A stretch of 35,632 bases of DNA from Crocinitomicaceae bacterium (GTDB lineage Bacteria > Bacteroidota > Bacteroidia > Flavobacteriales_D > Crocinitomicaceae): assembly GCA_017984635.1 (NCBI GenBank), contig JAGNZC010000028.1:1-35632 (forward strand), in the 5' to 3' direction. Positions within the stretch are counted from its first letter, which is position 1. Each line of letters opens with the position of its first letter. The notes below the pieces were generated by a model, which saw only the letters and a list, made by a program, of their open reading frames with translations, made no database searches and had not been told where the DNA came from. Positions 25,603 to 34,200 of this stretch are shown here, in pieces. Both the position numbers and the translations under genes were made by a program.

Positions 25603-25938
25603 TTACTTTTTAAGTAATTCTTCAATTTTCATCGCATAATCCAATGAATCATCAATAAAAAAGATTAATTCAGGGATTTTACGCATGTTTTTTAAACGTT
25701 TTCCAATCTCTCCTCTAATTTTCCCTTTGTTCAATTGGATATTTTCTAATACTTCATTTTTTGGAGGCCCTGCAAAAACACTTAAATAACAACGGGATAA
25801 GGATAAATCAGATGTGACACGCACTTGCGTAACGCTCACCATTGCACCCAAGCATATTTCACGCGCATTTCGTTGAAAAAAAGTCGATAATTCTTCTTGG
25901 ATAACGCCTTCAATTTTATTTTGTCTTGTTGAACTCAT
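25603..25938 (-). CDS. rbfA: Ribosome-binding factor A
   Basis: A 111-residue KH-like protein that assists late maturation of the 30S subunit and 16S rRNA 5' end. It starts SSTRQNKIEGVIQEELSTFF, has MVSVTQVRVTSDLSLSRCYL and VFAGPP, and ends RKIPELIFFIDDSLDYAMKIEELL. These are the usual RbfA blocks at the usual length. The permease gene follows in the same frame with only a GTC codon between the rbfA stop and its likely ATT start. A TAnnTTTG box ends only 4 nt before the ATG. It is divergent from the ABC exporter gene. Confidence 0.93.
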   Translation of the reverse strand: MSSTRQNKIEGVIQEELSTFFQRNAREICLGAMVSVTQVRVTSDLSLSRCYLSVFAGPPKNEVLENIQLNKGKIRGEIGKRLKNMRKIPELIFFIDDSLDYAMKIEELLKK

Positions 25939-25942
25939 AGTG

Positions 25943-25950
25943 CAAAAATA
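25943..25950 (-). promoter_or_regulatory. -7 promoter box (TATTTTTG) abutting the rbfA start
   Basis: TATTTTTG on the minus strand matches TAnnTTTG and ends 4 nt before the rbfA ATG, so the transcript may have almost no leader. Confidence 0.5.
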
Positions 25951-25966
25951 AGAAATGTTCGTTCTC

Positions 25967-26001
25967 TTTTGAAAAGTTAGGCAAACAAAAACTTATATTT
26001 G
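25967..26001 (+). promoter_or_regulatory. Promoter of the ABC exporter (-33 TTTTG, -7 TATATTTG)
   Basis: TTTTG (25967-25971) and TATATTTG (25994-26001) are 22 nt apart. The -7 box ends 6 nt before the ATG at 26008, so the leader would be very short. The in-frame TTG at 25999 lies inside the box and is not a credible start. Confidence 0.65.
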
Positions 26002-26007
26002 TGCCAA

Positions 26008-27861
26008 ATGAAAGATTTTAAACAACTTTATAGATGGGTTTTTGCGCATAAAAAGAGCGCTAATTTGACAATTATATACAATTTGTTATTTGTCATTTTC
26101 AACCTGATTTCATTGCTTTTATTTATCCCTTTTTTACAATTAATCTTTAAAGAAACCAAAAAAACGATTGTCTTGAAGGCTCCTGTTTTGCAAGATGGTT
26201 TTTTTTCCATTTTTAATTACATCAAAGATTATTATAATTATTACATGCAAAGTATGGTCAATGAAGACCCTAAAAGGGCTTTAGTCTTTGTTTGCATAAC
26301 TGTTTTTTTAGCGTTCTTTTTAAAAAATGTATTTCGTTATGGCGCTGTTTGGCATCAATCCCACATGCGAATGGCTGTTGTGCGCGATCTAAGAAATCAA
26401 TTATTTGAAAAGTCATTGAATTTACCCCTTTCATTTTATACGGATGAAAAAAAGGGTGATTTAATGGCTAGAATGCAAAGTGATGTTGGTGAAATTGAGG
26501 TGGCTGTTGTGTATGTTTTAGAATTTATTTTTAGAGAACCGATTGCAATTATTATCACTGTTGCTACCTTGTTTTACTTAAGTCCTCAATTGACAATTTT
26601 CTCTTTTATCTTATTGCCAATCACTGCATTTGTCATTTCAAGAATTGGAAAAAGTTTGAAAAAGACAGCAAAAGCGGGTCAAGAACAAATGGGTGTTGTT
26701 TTTTCAGCTATCGATGAAGGATTAGGTGGTATTCGCGTAGTGAAAGCGTTCAATGGTTTTAATCAAGTATTTAATGCCTTTAAAGTCATCAATTTAAAAC
26801 ACCAGCAATTAATTACCAAAACGTTCCGTAAAAAAGATGTTTCGCCCCTGTTAAATGAAGCATTGGGTTCTGGGGTAATGATGCTGTTAGTTTGGTTTGG
26901 CGGTTCAATGATTTTAGATGCGAAAGTTGGAAATGATCTTTCAGGTGAAGTATTTATCACTTTTGTAATTGTCTTTTCTCAATTAATGCGACCAATTTCA
27001 GGAATCTCTTCTGCAATTGCTTCTTTCCAAAAAGCGAAAGTTTCGCAAGACCGAATCAATGAGATCATCCACATGGATGAAAAAATTTATGAGCAAGCGA
27101 ATCCAATTGCCTTAACTGAACTGAAAAACAGCATTCGTTATGAAAATGTTTCTTTTAAATACAAAGATGATTTTGTCTTAAAAAATATTGACTTAACAAT
27201 CAATAAAGGTAAAACAATCGCTTTAGTTGGTGAATCGGGGAGTGGTAAATCTACCATGGGTGATTTGTTAGCGCGTTTTTACGATGTAAACGAAGGAACC
27301 ATCTTTTTCGACGATACTTCAATCCAAGCTTGTTCCATTACAGATTTAAGAAATCACATTGGAATCGTTTCGCAAGAATCAATTTTGTTTAATACTTCTG
27401 TTCGAGAAAACATCGCGTTTGGAATGGAACACGCAACATTGGAAGAGATTATTAATGCGGCTAAAATAGCCAATGCGCATGACTTTATTATGCAATTAGA
27501 ACAAGGGTACGAAACCAACATTGGCGAGCGTGGTAATAAATTGTCGGGTGGACAAAAACAACGAATTAGTATTGCACGTGCTATTTTGAAAAACCCAACA
27601 GTGTTAGTTTTAGACGAGGCAACTTCGGCATTAGATACCGAATCAGAAAAATTAGTGCAAGATGCTTTAGATCATTTAATGAAAGATCGAACTTCTATTA
27701 TCATTGCACATCGTCTAAGTACCATTCGCAATGCAGATGAAATCATCGTGTTGTCTAAAGGTGAAATCAAAGAACGCGGACAACATCAAGAATTATTGGC
27801 TTTAAAAGGAATGTATTATAACCTTTGTACCTTACAAGGCTTGTCAAACCAACAAGTTTAG
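26008..27861 (+). CDS. MsbA-like ABC exporter (half-transporter, TM + ATPase)
   Basis: A 617-residue half-transporter with an N-terminal exporter-type membrane domain (about 1-340, six helices beginning LTIIYNLLFVIFNLISLLLF) fused to an ATPase. The ATPase shows Walker A GESGSGKST (from residue 408), Q-loop VSQESILFN, signature LSGGQKQRISIARA (from 512), Walker B VLVLDEATSALD (from 532) and the switch His in IIIAHRLST. This order matches MsbA and related lipid/multidrug exporters, which work as homodimers in the inner membrane. Lipid A-core flipping is plausible beside other envelope genes but cannot be proved from sequence alone. The start is the ATG at 26008. Confidence 0.9.
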   Translation: MKDFKQLYRWVFAHKKSANLTIIYNLLFVIFNLISLLLFIPFLQLIFKETKKTIVLKAPVLQDGFFSIFNYIKDYYNYYMQSMVNEDPKRALVFVCITVFLAFFLKNVFRYGAVWHQSHMRMAVVRDLRNQLFEKSLNLPLSFYTDEKKGDLMARMQSDVGEIEVAVVYVLEFIFREPIAIIITVATLFYLSPQLTIFSFILLPITAFVISRIGKSLKKTAKAGQEQMGVVFSAIDEGLGGIRVVKAFNGFNQVFNAFKVINLKHQQLITKTFRKKDVSPLLNEALGSGVMMLLVWFGGSMILDAKVGNDLSGEVFITFVIVFSQLMRPISGISSAIASFQKAKVSQDRINEIIHMDEKIYEQANPIALTELKNSIRYENVSFKYKDDFVLKNIDLTINKGKTIALVGESGSGKSTMGDLLARFYDVNEGTIFFDDTSIQACSITDLRNHIGIVSQESILFNTSVRENIAFGMEHATLEEIINAAKIANAHDFIMQLEQGYETNIGERGNKLSGGQKQRISIARAILKNPTVLVLDEATSALDTESEKLVQDALDHLMKDRTSIIIAHRLSTIRNADEIIVLSKGEIKERGQHQELLALKGMYYNLCTLQGLSNQQV

Positions 27862-27944
27862 CAGCTATTTTTTTGATTTTAGCAACTTTTCATGCTTCTA
27901 CTCGTTAATAATATATAATTAGTAAAAAATAGTAATAACAAACT

Positions 27945-27967
27945 TAATTTTTATACTATTTTAGTAT
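27945..27967 (+). promoter_or_regulatory. One-mismatch -7 box and palindrome in front of the choice-of-anchor L gene
   Basis: TAATTTTT (27945-27952) differs from TAnnTTTG at the last base. ATACTA-TTT-TAGTAT (27953-27967) is a perfect 6-bp inverted repeat ending 2 nt before the ATG, where it could block the start as an operator or a hairpin. Confidence 0.35.
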
Positions 27968-27969
27968 CA

Positions 27970-30351
27970 ATGAAATGTAGAATTTTACATATCACATTTA
28001 TTGTAATAAGCTCTTGGAACTTTATCAATGCACAATTGATTACTACACCAGGAATGTCTCCTGCTGCTTTAGTTCAAAATGTATTATTAGGAACAGGAGT
28101 AACTGTTTCTAACATTCAATTTTCAGGGAATGCTGCCGCAATCAGTAAATTTACGGCCAACAACACAAATTTAGGCATTGCAAGTGGAATTGTAATGACA
28201 ACCGGAACCACTTATAACAATGGAGATGGCCCACAAGGTCCAAACAATAAACCAAATTCAGGCAACGACAACAATGCTCCAGGAAATGCTCAATTACAAA
28301 ACATAGCAAATGGAACAACTTATAATGCTGCCATCTTACAATTTGATTTTATTCCATTTTCAGATACTGTAAAATTTAAATATGTTTTTGGATCGGAAGA
28401 ATATCCAGAATTTGCACCACCTGAAAGCGCAGACTTTAATGATGTGTTTGGATTTTTTATTTCTGGACCAGGTATTTCAGGACAGCAAAATATCGCAAAA
28501 CTAGCAAATGGATCTATTGTTTCCATAAATAATATTAATCCTGTAACGAATAGTAGTTTTTATATTAATAATGGGAATGGAAATCAAGCACCGTATAATA
28601 CAAGTTCCAATTATATTCAATACGATGGATTCACGAAAGTGTTGGAAGCAATTTCACCGGTTCAATGTGGTAAAAAATACCACCTTGTTTTATCAATAGC
28701 TGATGTGGGTGACGGTGTTTGGGATTCAGGCATATTTTTACAAGCAAATAGTTTATCTTCAAAAAAACCAATCGAAATTGATTACACTATTTCAGGCCAA
28801 TCATTTGGAAACGATAGCACAATGGCAGAAGGGTGCGTAAGCGCTACTTTTACATTAACTCGCCCAGCAAACGCAAGTGCTAATGCTGTTACTATTCCTA
28901 TTACAGTGAGTGGAACGGCGACACAAGGTATTGATTTTTCATCAATTCCAACTTCTGTATCATTTCAACCGGGTCAATCTTCTGTCCAATTTACTTTTAA
29001 TGCATTAGCAGATATTTTAAATGAAGGTTTAGAAACAGTAGTTTTAACATTTGGATTGACAGATGCTTGCGGAAATACTACTCCGGAAACGTTTACATTG
29101 GGTATAAATGACATCCAACCTGTTTCTGTTACGGTTCAAAGTGGATCAGTTTTGTGTCCAGGCGATGATTTAGAAGTAATTGCTAGTCCATTTGGGGGTG
29201 TTGGACCTTATACTTATTTATGGAATACTGGTGAAACGACGGCATCTATATTTGTGTCTCCAACCAGTACGCAAACTTATACAGTAACTGTTATGGATAA
29301 TTGTTTACTGCAAAGCGCAACTGGTTCAGGTACAGTGAGTGTACCGATTTACCCACCTTTAGTAGTAGGTTCATCACCAGATATTACCGAAATATGCCCT
29401 TATCTACCAACAGATTTGCTTGGAACAGTTTCTGGTGGAGCTGGAAATTACACCTATCAATGGAGTTCAGATATTGATGGTTTATTGGGGAATCTAATTG
29501 GTCAAACAGTCACTCCTTCTACTACAACTATTTATACGATTACAATTACGGATCAATGTGGAACAGCAGATTCTGCAGTAACAATTTATACCATAACGAG
29601 TCCGCCTTTGGTTTTAACAATGTCACCGGGTGTTGAAATTTGCCCTTTTGATGGCGTAAGTGTTTCGGTAAGTGCTGTTGGAGGCTATGGTAATTATTAT
29701 TACAGCTGGCCACAAACGGGAGATACAATTAATCAGATTTTTGTAAATCCTGGCATAACAACTACTTATAATGTAATTGTTTCAGATGATTGTCAAACGT
29801 TTACCGTTAATGGAAATACAACAATTACCGTCGTTAAGCCAACAGCTGATTTCATCATTTCCAGTCAAACTCTATTCAATGATTTGCCCATCACTTTTCA
29901 AAACACTACGTTAAATGGTGATTTTTACCAATGGTATTTTGGTGATGGTAATTCTTCTACATTAGTCAATCCAAATAACACGTATGATCTTCCAGGTACG
30001 TATGAAATACTTTTGATTGCAACAGATCAAAAGGGATGCATCGATTCCATCCAAAAACCAATTACCATTGAAGAGGAATATTATGTATACGTTCCCAATG
30101 CTTTCACTCCGGATGGTGAACGCGCTAATACCTATTTCTGTATAAGTACGATAGGAGTAAAAAGTGGTGAAATTGCCATTTATAACAGATGGGGTGAATT
30201 GGTTTTTGAATCCTATGATTTAGACTTCCAATGGGACGGAACCTACAATGGAATACTAATTCAAGACGGAACACTTTCGTGGAAGTTCAAATACACAACC
30301 AATTCAGGGAAAACAGAAAAAATCACCGGTCACATCAACGTGTTAAAGTGA
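27970..30351 (+). CDS. Choice-of-anchor L domain surface protein with type B sorting domain
   Basis: A 793-residue secreted protein. Signal peptide: MKCRILHITFIVISSWNFINA. Next comes a choice-of-anchor L domain (about 25-265): GIASGIVMTTG, FKYVFGSEEYPEF, NDVFGFFISGPG. Then a Calx-beta-like module (about 280-385; FTLTRPANAS, GIDFSSIPTSVSFQPGQSS, NEGLETVVLTFG). Three Ig/SprB-like modules follow (GGVGPYTYLWNTGETTASI, GGAGNYTYQWSS, GGYGNYYYSWPQ), then a PKD domain (about 623-700; WYFGDGNSSTLVNPNNTY). The CHU_C domain (about 708-793) has VPNAFTPDGERANTYF, where the usual acidic 'DGxND' is altered, then NRWGELVFE and FQWDGTYNG. Predicted T9SS cargo at the cell surface. Its last 9 nt overlap the SDR gene's 3' end. 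Confidence 0.92.
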   Translation: MKCRILHITFIVISSWNFINAQLITTPGMSPAALVQNVLLGTGVTVSNIQFSGNAAAISKFTANNTNLGIASGIVMTTGTTYNNGDGPQGPNNKPNSGNDNNAPGNAQLQNIANGTTYNAAILQFDFIPFSDTVKFKYVFGSEEYPEFAPPESADFNDVFGFFISGPGISGQQNIAKLANGSIVSINNINPVTNSSFYINNGNGNQAPYNTSSNYIQYDGFTKVLEAISPVQCGKKYHLVLSIADVGDGVWDSGIFLQANSLSSKKPIEIDYTISGQSFGNDSTMAEGCVSATFTLTRPANASANAVTIPITVSGTATQGIDFSSIPTSVSFQPGQSSVQFTFNALADILNEGLETVVLTFGLTDACGNTTPETFTLGINDIQPVSVTVQSGSVLCPGDDLEVIASPFGGVGPYTYLWNTGETTASIFVSPTSTQTYTVTVMDNCLLQSATGSGTVSVPIYPPLVVGSSPDITEICPYLPTDLLGTVSGGAGNYTYQWSSDIDGLLGNLIGQTVTPSTTTIYTITITDQCGTADSAVTIYTITSPPLVLTMSPGVEICPFDGVSVSVSAVGGYGNYYYSWPQTGDTINQIFVNPGITTTYNVIVSDDCQTFTVNGNTTITVVKPTADFIISSQTLFNDLPITFQNTTLNGDFYQWYFGDGNSSTLVNPNNTYDLPGTYEILLIATDQKGCIDSIQKPITIEEEYYVYVPNAFTPDGERANTYFCISTIGVKSGEIAIYNRWGELVFESYDLDFQWDGTYNGILIQDGTLSWKFKYTTNSGKTEKITGHINVLK

Positions 30352-31128
30352 TTTTGTTCGGCCACCATCAACTGGAACATTGATACCATTAATATAAGAA
30401 GCATCTGGAGAAGCTAAAAATGCAATTGCCGCTGCGATTTCTTCAGGTTGAGCAATTCGTTTCATTGGTGTTTCTTGAGCCATCTCTTCAAATACTGCCG
30501 CAACTGTTTCTTGGTGTTGATCCGCTTTTACTTGCGCAATGCTTTGTAAACGAGCAGTATTCGTTGCACCAGGTAAAACATTGTTTACGGTAATACCATA
30601 TTGACCCAATTCATTGGCCAATGTTTTACTCCAACTTGCTACTGCACCACGTATGGTGTTGGATACTCCTAAATTTGGAAGAGGTTGTTTGACAGATGTA
30701 GAAATCACATTAATAATACGTCCATAATTTGCAGCGATCATTCCTGGGTAAATTGCTTGTGCTAGAATATGATTACAAATTAAATGTTGATTAAAAGCCG
30801 CAATAAATTCATCAGGATGTGCATCTTTAATAGGTCCACCTTTTGGCCCACCAGAATTGTTCACTAAAATGTGTATTGTATTTCCTTGTTGAAGGTAGTT
30901 TTCAATTACTTTTTGAAGCGTTAAGGGTTGAGAAAAGTCTGCGATTAAATAAGCGTGTTGTTGATCAGCAGAAAGTTTAGGCATTTCAGCCAGCGTTTCT
31001 TTCAATTTCTCTTCATTTCTAGCAATCAATACAAGATCTGCTCCCATGTTCGCCAATGCAATAGCTGTTGCTTTTCCGATGCCTTGTGTACTACCACAAA
31101 CCAATGCTTTTTTCCCTGTTAATTTCAA
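30343..31128 (-). CDS. Short-chain dehydrogenase/reductase with atypical active site
   Basis: A 261-residue classical-size SDR. The cofactor loop CGSTQGIGKA (residues 11-20) and NSGG (91-94) are present, and the C-terminal PVDGG is typical. At the catalytic position the usual YxxxK is replaced by SNTIR: Ser156 aligns with Tyr and Arg160 with Lys, within VSNTIRGAVASWSKTLANEL, followed by GITVNNVLPG. This matches the BKR-like SDR subgroup known to depart from the standard tetrad. The start is TTG (31128): no ATG is in reach before the in-frame stop at 31156-31158, and K-LTGKKALVCG follows directly. A promoter box TAGTTTTG is upstream. Substrate unknown. Confidence 0.88.
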   Translation of the reverse strand: MKLTGKKALVCGSTQGIGKATAIALANMGADLVLIARNEEKLKETLAEMPKLSADQQHAYLIADFSQPLTLQKVIENYLQQGNTIHILVNNSGGPKGGPIKDAHPDEFIAAFNQHLICNHILAQAIYPGMIAANYGRIINVISTSVKQPLPNLGVSNTIRGAVASWSKTLANELGQYGITVNNVLPGATNTARLQSIAQVKADQHQETVAAVFEEMAQETPMKRIAQPEEIAAAIAFLASPDASYINGINVPVDGGRTKSL

Positions 31129-31150
31129 TGTAATTGTTTTAAATTCAATA

Positions 31151-31158
31151 CAAAACTA
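31151..31158 (-). promoter_or_regulatory. -7 promoter box (TAGTTTTG) of the SDR gene
   Basis: TAGTTTTG on the minus strand matches TAnnTTTG and ends 22 nt before the TTG start at 31128. Confidence 0.6.
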
Positions 31159-31195
31159 ACGCAAACATTTTGAATGATTACATTTTTTAAAAAAA

Positions 31196-31227
31196 TTTGT
31201 TTTTAATAATTTAATACGTTAATATTG
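31196..31227 (+). promoter_or_regulatory. Promoter of the giant adhesin (-33 TTTG, -7 TAATATTG)
   Basis: TTTG (31196-31199) and TAATATTG (31220-31227, one mismatch to TAnnTTTG) are 20 nt apart. The ATG at 31257 is 29 nt downstream. Confidence 0.5.
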
Positions 31228-31256
31228 TGGTTCTAAAAATTAAACTATTTATTATT

Positions 31257-34200
31257 ATGAAAAGAAAACTAACACAAAATGTTGGTAGGTTGTTCATGAC
31301 AGGATTACTCTTTTTTATGAGTGTTTTTGTTTATGGTCAAACTGTGCTTATCAACCCGAATGCGGAGGGTGGATTTGAATCAGGCCCTACAATGGCTGCC
31401 AATGGTTGGACAGTTGTTAATACAACAACAACAAATGGTCCACAATGGTACACTTCTGCAACTTCTTTAACACAAGGTACGTACACATTTGCTCCAACTG
31501 GATTAAATTGTGCATACATTTCTAGTGATTTAGGAACTTCTTGGAGTTACCAAACTCCTTCAACTGGTGGAGGATCAAGTAACTTTTACAGAGATGTAAC
31601 GTTCCCTCCAGGACAAACAAACATTTCATTGTCTTTTAGATACAATGCAAGTGGTGAGTCTACATGGGATGATATTCATGTTTATTTATGTCCAGTTACT
31701 TTAACTCCTGTAATGAATCAACCGGCTTCAACTTCTACTGCTCCAACTTGGACAGGAACAGGAACGCCAGTTTATTTAGGACGTTATAACTTATTACCTG
31801 CTGGTGCTGGTGCAATTGCAAACTTATCAATTCCAGCTTCTGTTGCTGGAAATTGTTCTGCTGCATCTACAATGCGTTTAGTATTTGTATGGAAAAATGA
31901 TACTGGTGGTGGTACTAATCCTCCAGCAGCTATTGATGATATTTCTTTAGTAAGTTCATCTTCAACATTCCCAAGTGCTGGTGGTGTTTTCACAATTGAT
32001 AATACTTTACCTACTATAGGAACTAACTTTGCAAGTTTCACTGATGCTATCAATGCTATTAACGGTGGATCAGCATGTGGACCTTTTACAGGTCCAATTA
32101 CAGTAAACGTTGCCGCAGGGCAAATGTTCATGGAGAATCCGCCAGTTTTAACAGCTTCAGGAACTTCTGTTAATACGATTACTTTCCAAAAAGCAGGTGC
32201 TGGTTCAAATCCAGTAATTATGCCTTCAGGAACTACAGGTTCTGCTGATGCAGGTATTATCATTTCTGGTGGTGATTATATTACATTTGATGGTATCGAT
32301 GTTAATGCTTCTGCAGTTTCAGCTGTTGAATATGGTTATGTAATTCGAAATTCATCTGCAATTGATGGAGCAACATACAATACTATTAAAAATACTACTG
32401 TTACATTAAATAATTTAAATACTGCAAGTTGTGGTATTTCAATTACGAATTCAACTTCATATGGTGCAGGAGTTACTCCAACTAATCAGACTGGTGCAAA
32501 TTCTTACAACAAGTTATATAATTTAACTATTTCTAATGCATTGAACGGTGTAATTATTTATGGTAGTTCAACTTACAAAGGAATTGCAAATGAAGTTGGA
32601 ACGACTGCTTGTACTATTAGAAATTCAATTTCAAACATTAAACCTGGAACAGGTTTAACATATTATGCTGCAAGAGGAATTTATCCTTACTACCAAGAAA
32701 GTGTTAAAATTTTTAATACTGACATTTCTGCAGTTGCTGGTAACCAAAGTACTGCTTATGGTATATATGCTTACTATTGTTACGGAGCATCTGAGATTTA
32801 CAACAACAAAATTTCAAATATTTCAGTTGAAGGTTCAACAGGTACAACTTCTGGTGCTCGTGGTATTGATGTATCAATGGGTACATCAGGTACACAGTCT
32901 GTAAAATTATATAACAATTTTGTTTCTAATATTTACACATCGTTTACAGGTACTGCAACAACCTCTCAATATGCATATGGTATGTATATTGGTTCAGGTT
33001 CTTCAACTTGTACTTATGAAATCGATAATAACTCAGTAAGTATTGGAGCTGGTTTAACGCCAACATATTCAAATACATGTGTTTATCAAAATGGTTCTAC
33101 TGCTAAATATATTTACAGAGGAAACATTTTTGCTAATTTTACAGGTGCTCAAGGAGCAACAGCTAAACACAAAACAATCACAACTTCTTCAACTACTTCA
33201 ATAGGAGCTGCAGGGTCATTAATGAATTACAATGATTTATATGTTGCAAATGATTTAGGAACTTCAGGAGTTATTGCTGGAACTACATCAACACATTACT
33301 TGACATTGGCAACTGCAGCTTCAAGTTACACAACTCCAGCAGGAGCTATTACAAATTCGATTTCTGAAGATCCATTATTTGTAAACTTTAACTCTGATTT
33401 ACATGCGCAAGCAGTTGCAACTGATCAAGTTGCTGGATTCTCTCCACAAGCGTGGGTTTCTTCTGATATCGATTGTGAAGCTCGTGCATCAATATCACCT
33501 AATGATTTAGGAGCAGATGCTTACAATGTTGTATATTGTGCAGGAACACCAAGTTCTTCAACTACTGTTTCTACAACAGCTTCTGCATGTTCTGGAGTTC
33601 CTTTTACTTTATCTTTAGGAACGACTTATTCTGGTGTAGGGTTCACTTACCAATGGCAATCTTCTGCTGATGGTATAACATTTACAAACATTACTGGTGC
33701 AACAAATAGTGTTTTATCTACTTCAATGACAGCACAAACTGTTTATCAATGTGTTGTAACTTGTTCTGTAAGTAGTTCCTCTATTACTTCAACACCAGTT
33801 ACTGTAGCATTAAACAGCTTCTTAAACTGCTATTGTGCAAGTAACGCTACAAGTACTGGAGATGATGATTTAGGTCAAGTATCGATTGGGTCTTTGTTAA
33901 ATCCAACTTCTGCTCCATCATCATTATTATCTAATGCAACTTCTACAAATACCTATACTAATTTCACTACATTACCAGCAGTTGACTTTGCTTTAGGTTC
34001 AGTTCAACCAATTAGTATTACTCAAATCAATTCAAGTACTTACTATTACCAATGTGATTTAGGTATTTACATTGATTATAACCAAGATGGAGATTTTGGT
34101 GATGCTGGTGAAACAGTTTACACAGGTGTTGGTCCAGCTACTGCTCCTGCAGCAGCACCACATTTCTCTGGAAATATTACTGTTCCATTAACAGCTACTT

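Noticed and set aside
31784..32263. 159-codon open frame on the minus strand inside the adhesin
   Set aside because: Antisense shadow of a Thr/Ala/Gly-rich gene; low-complexity Pro/Ala/Val product, no family motif, no promoter box.
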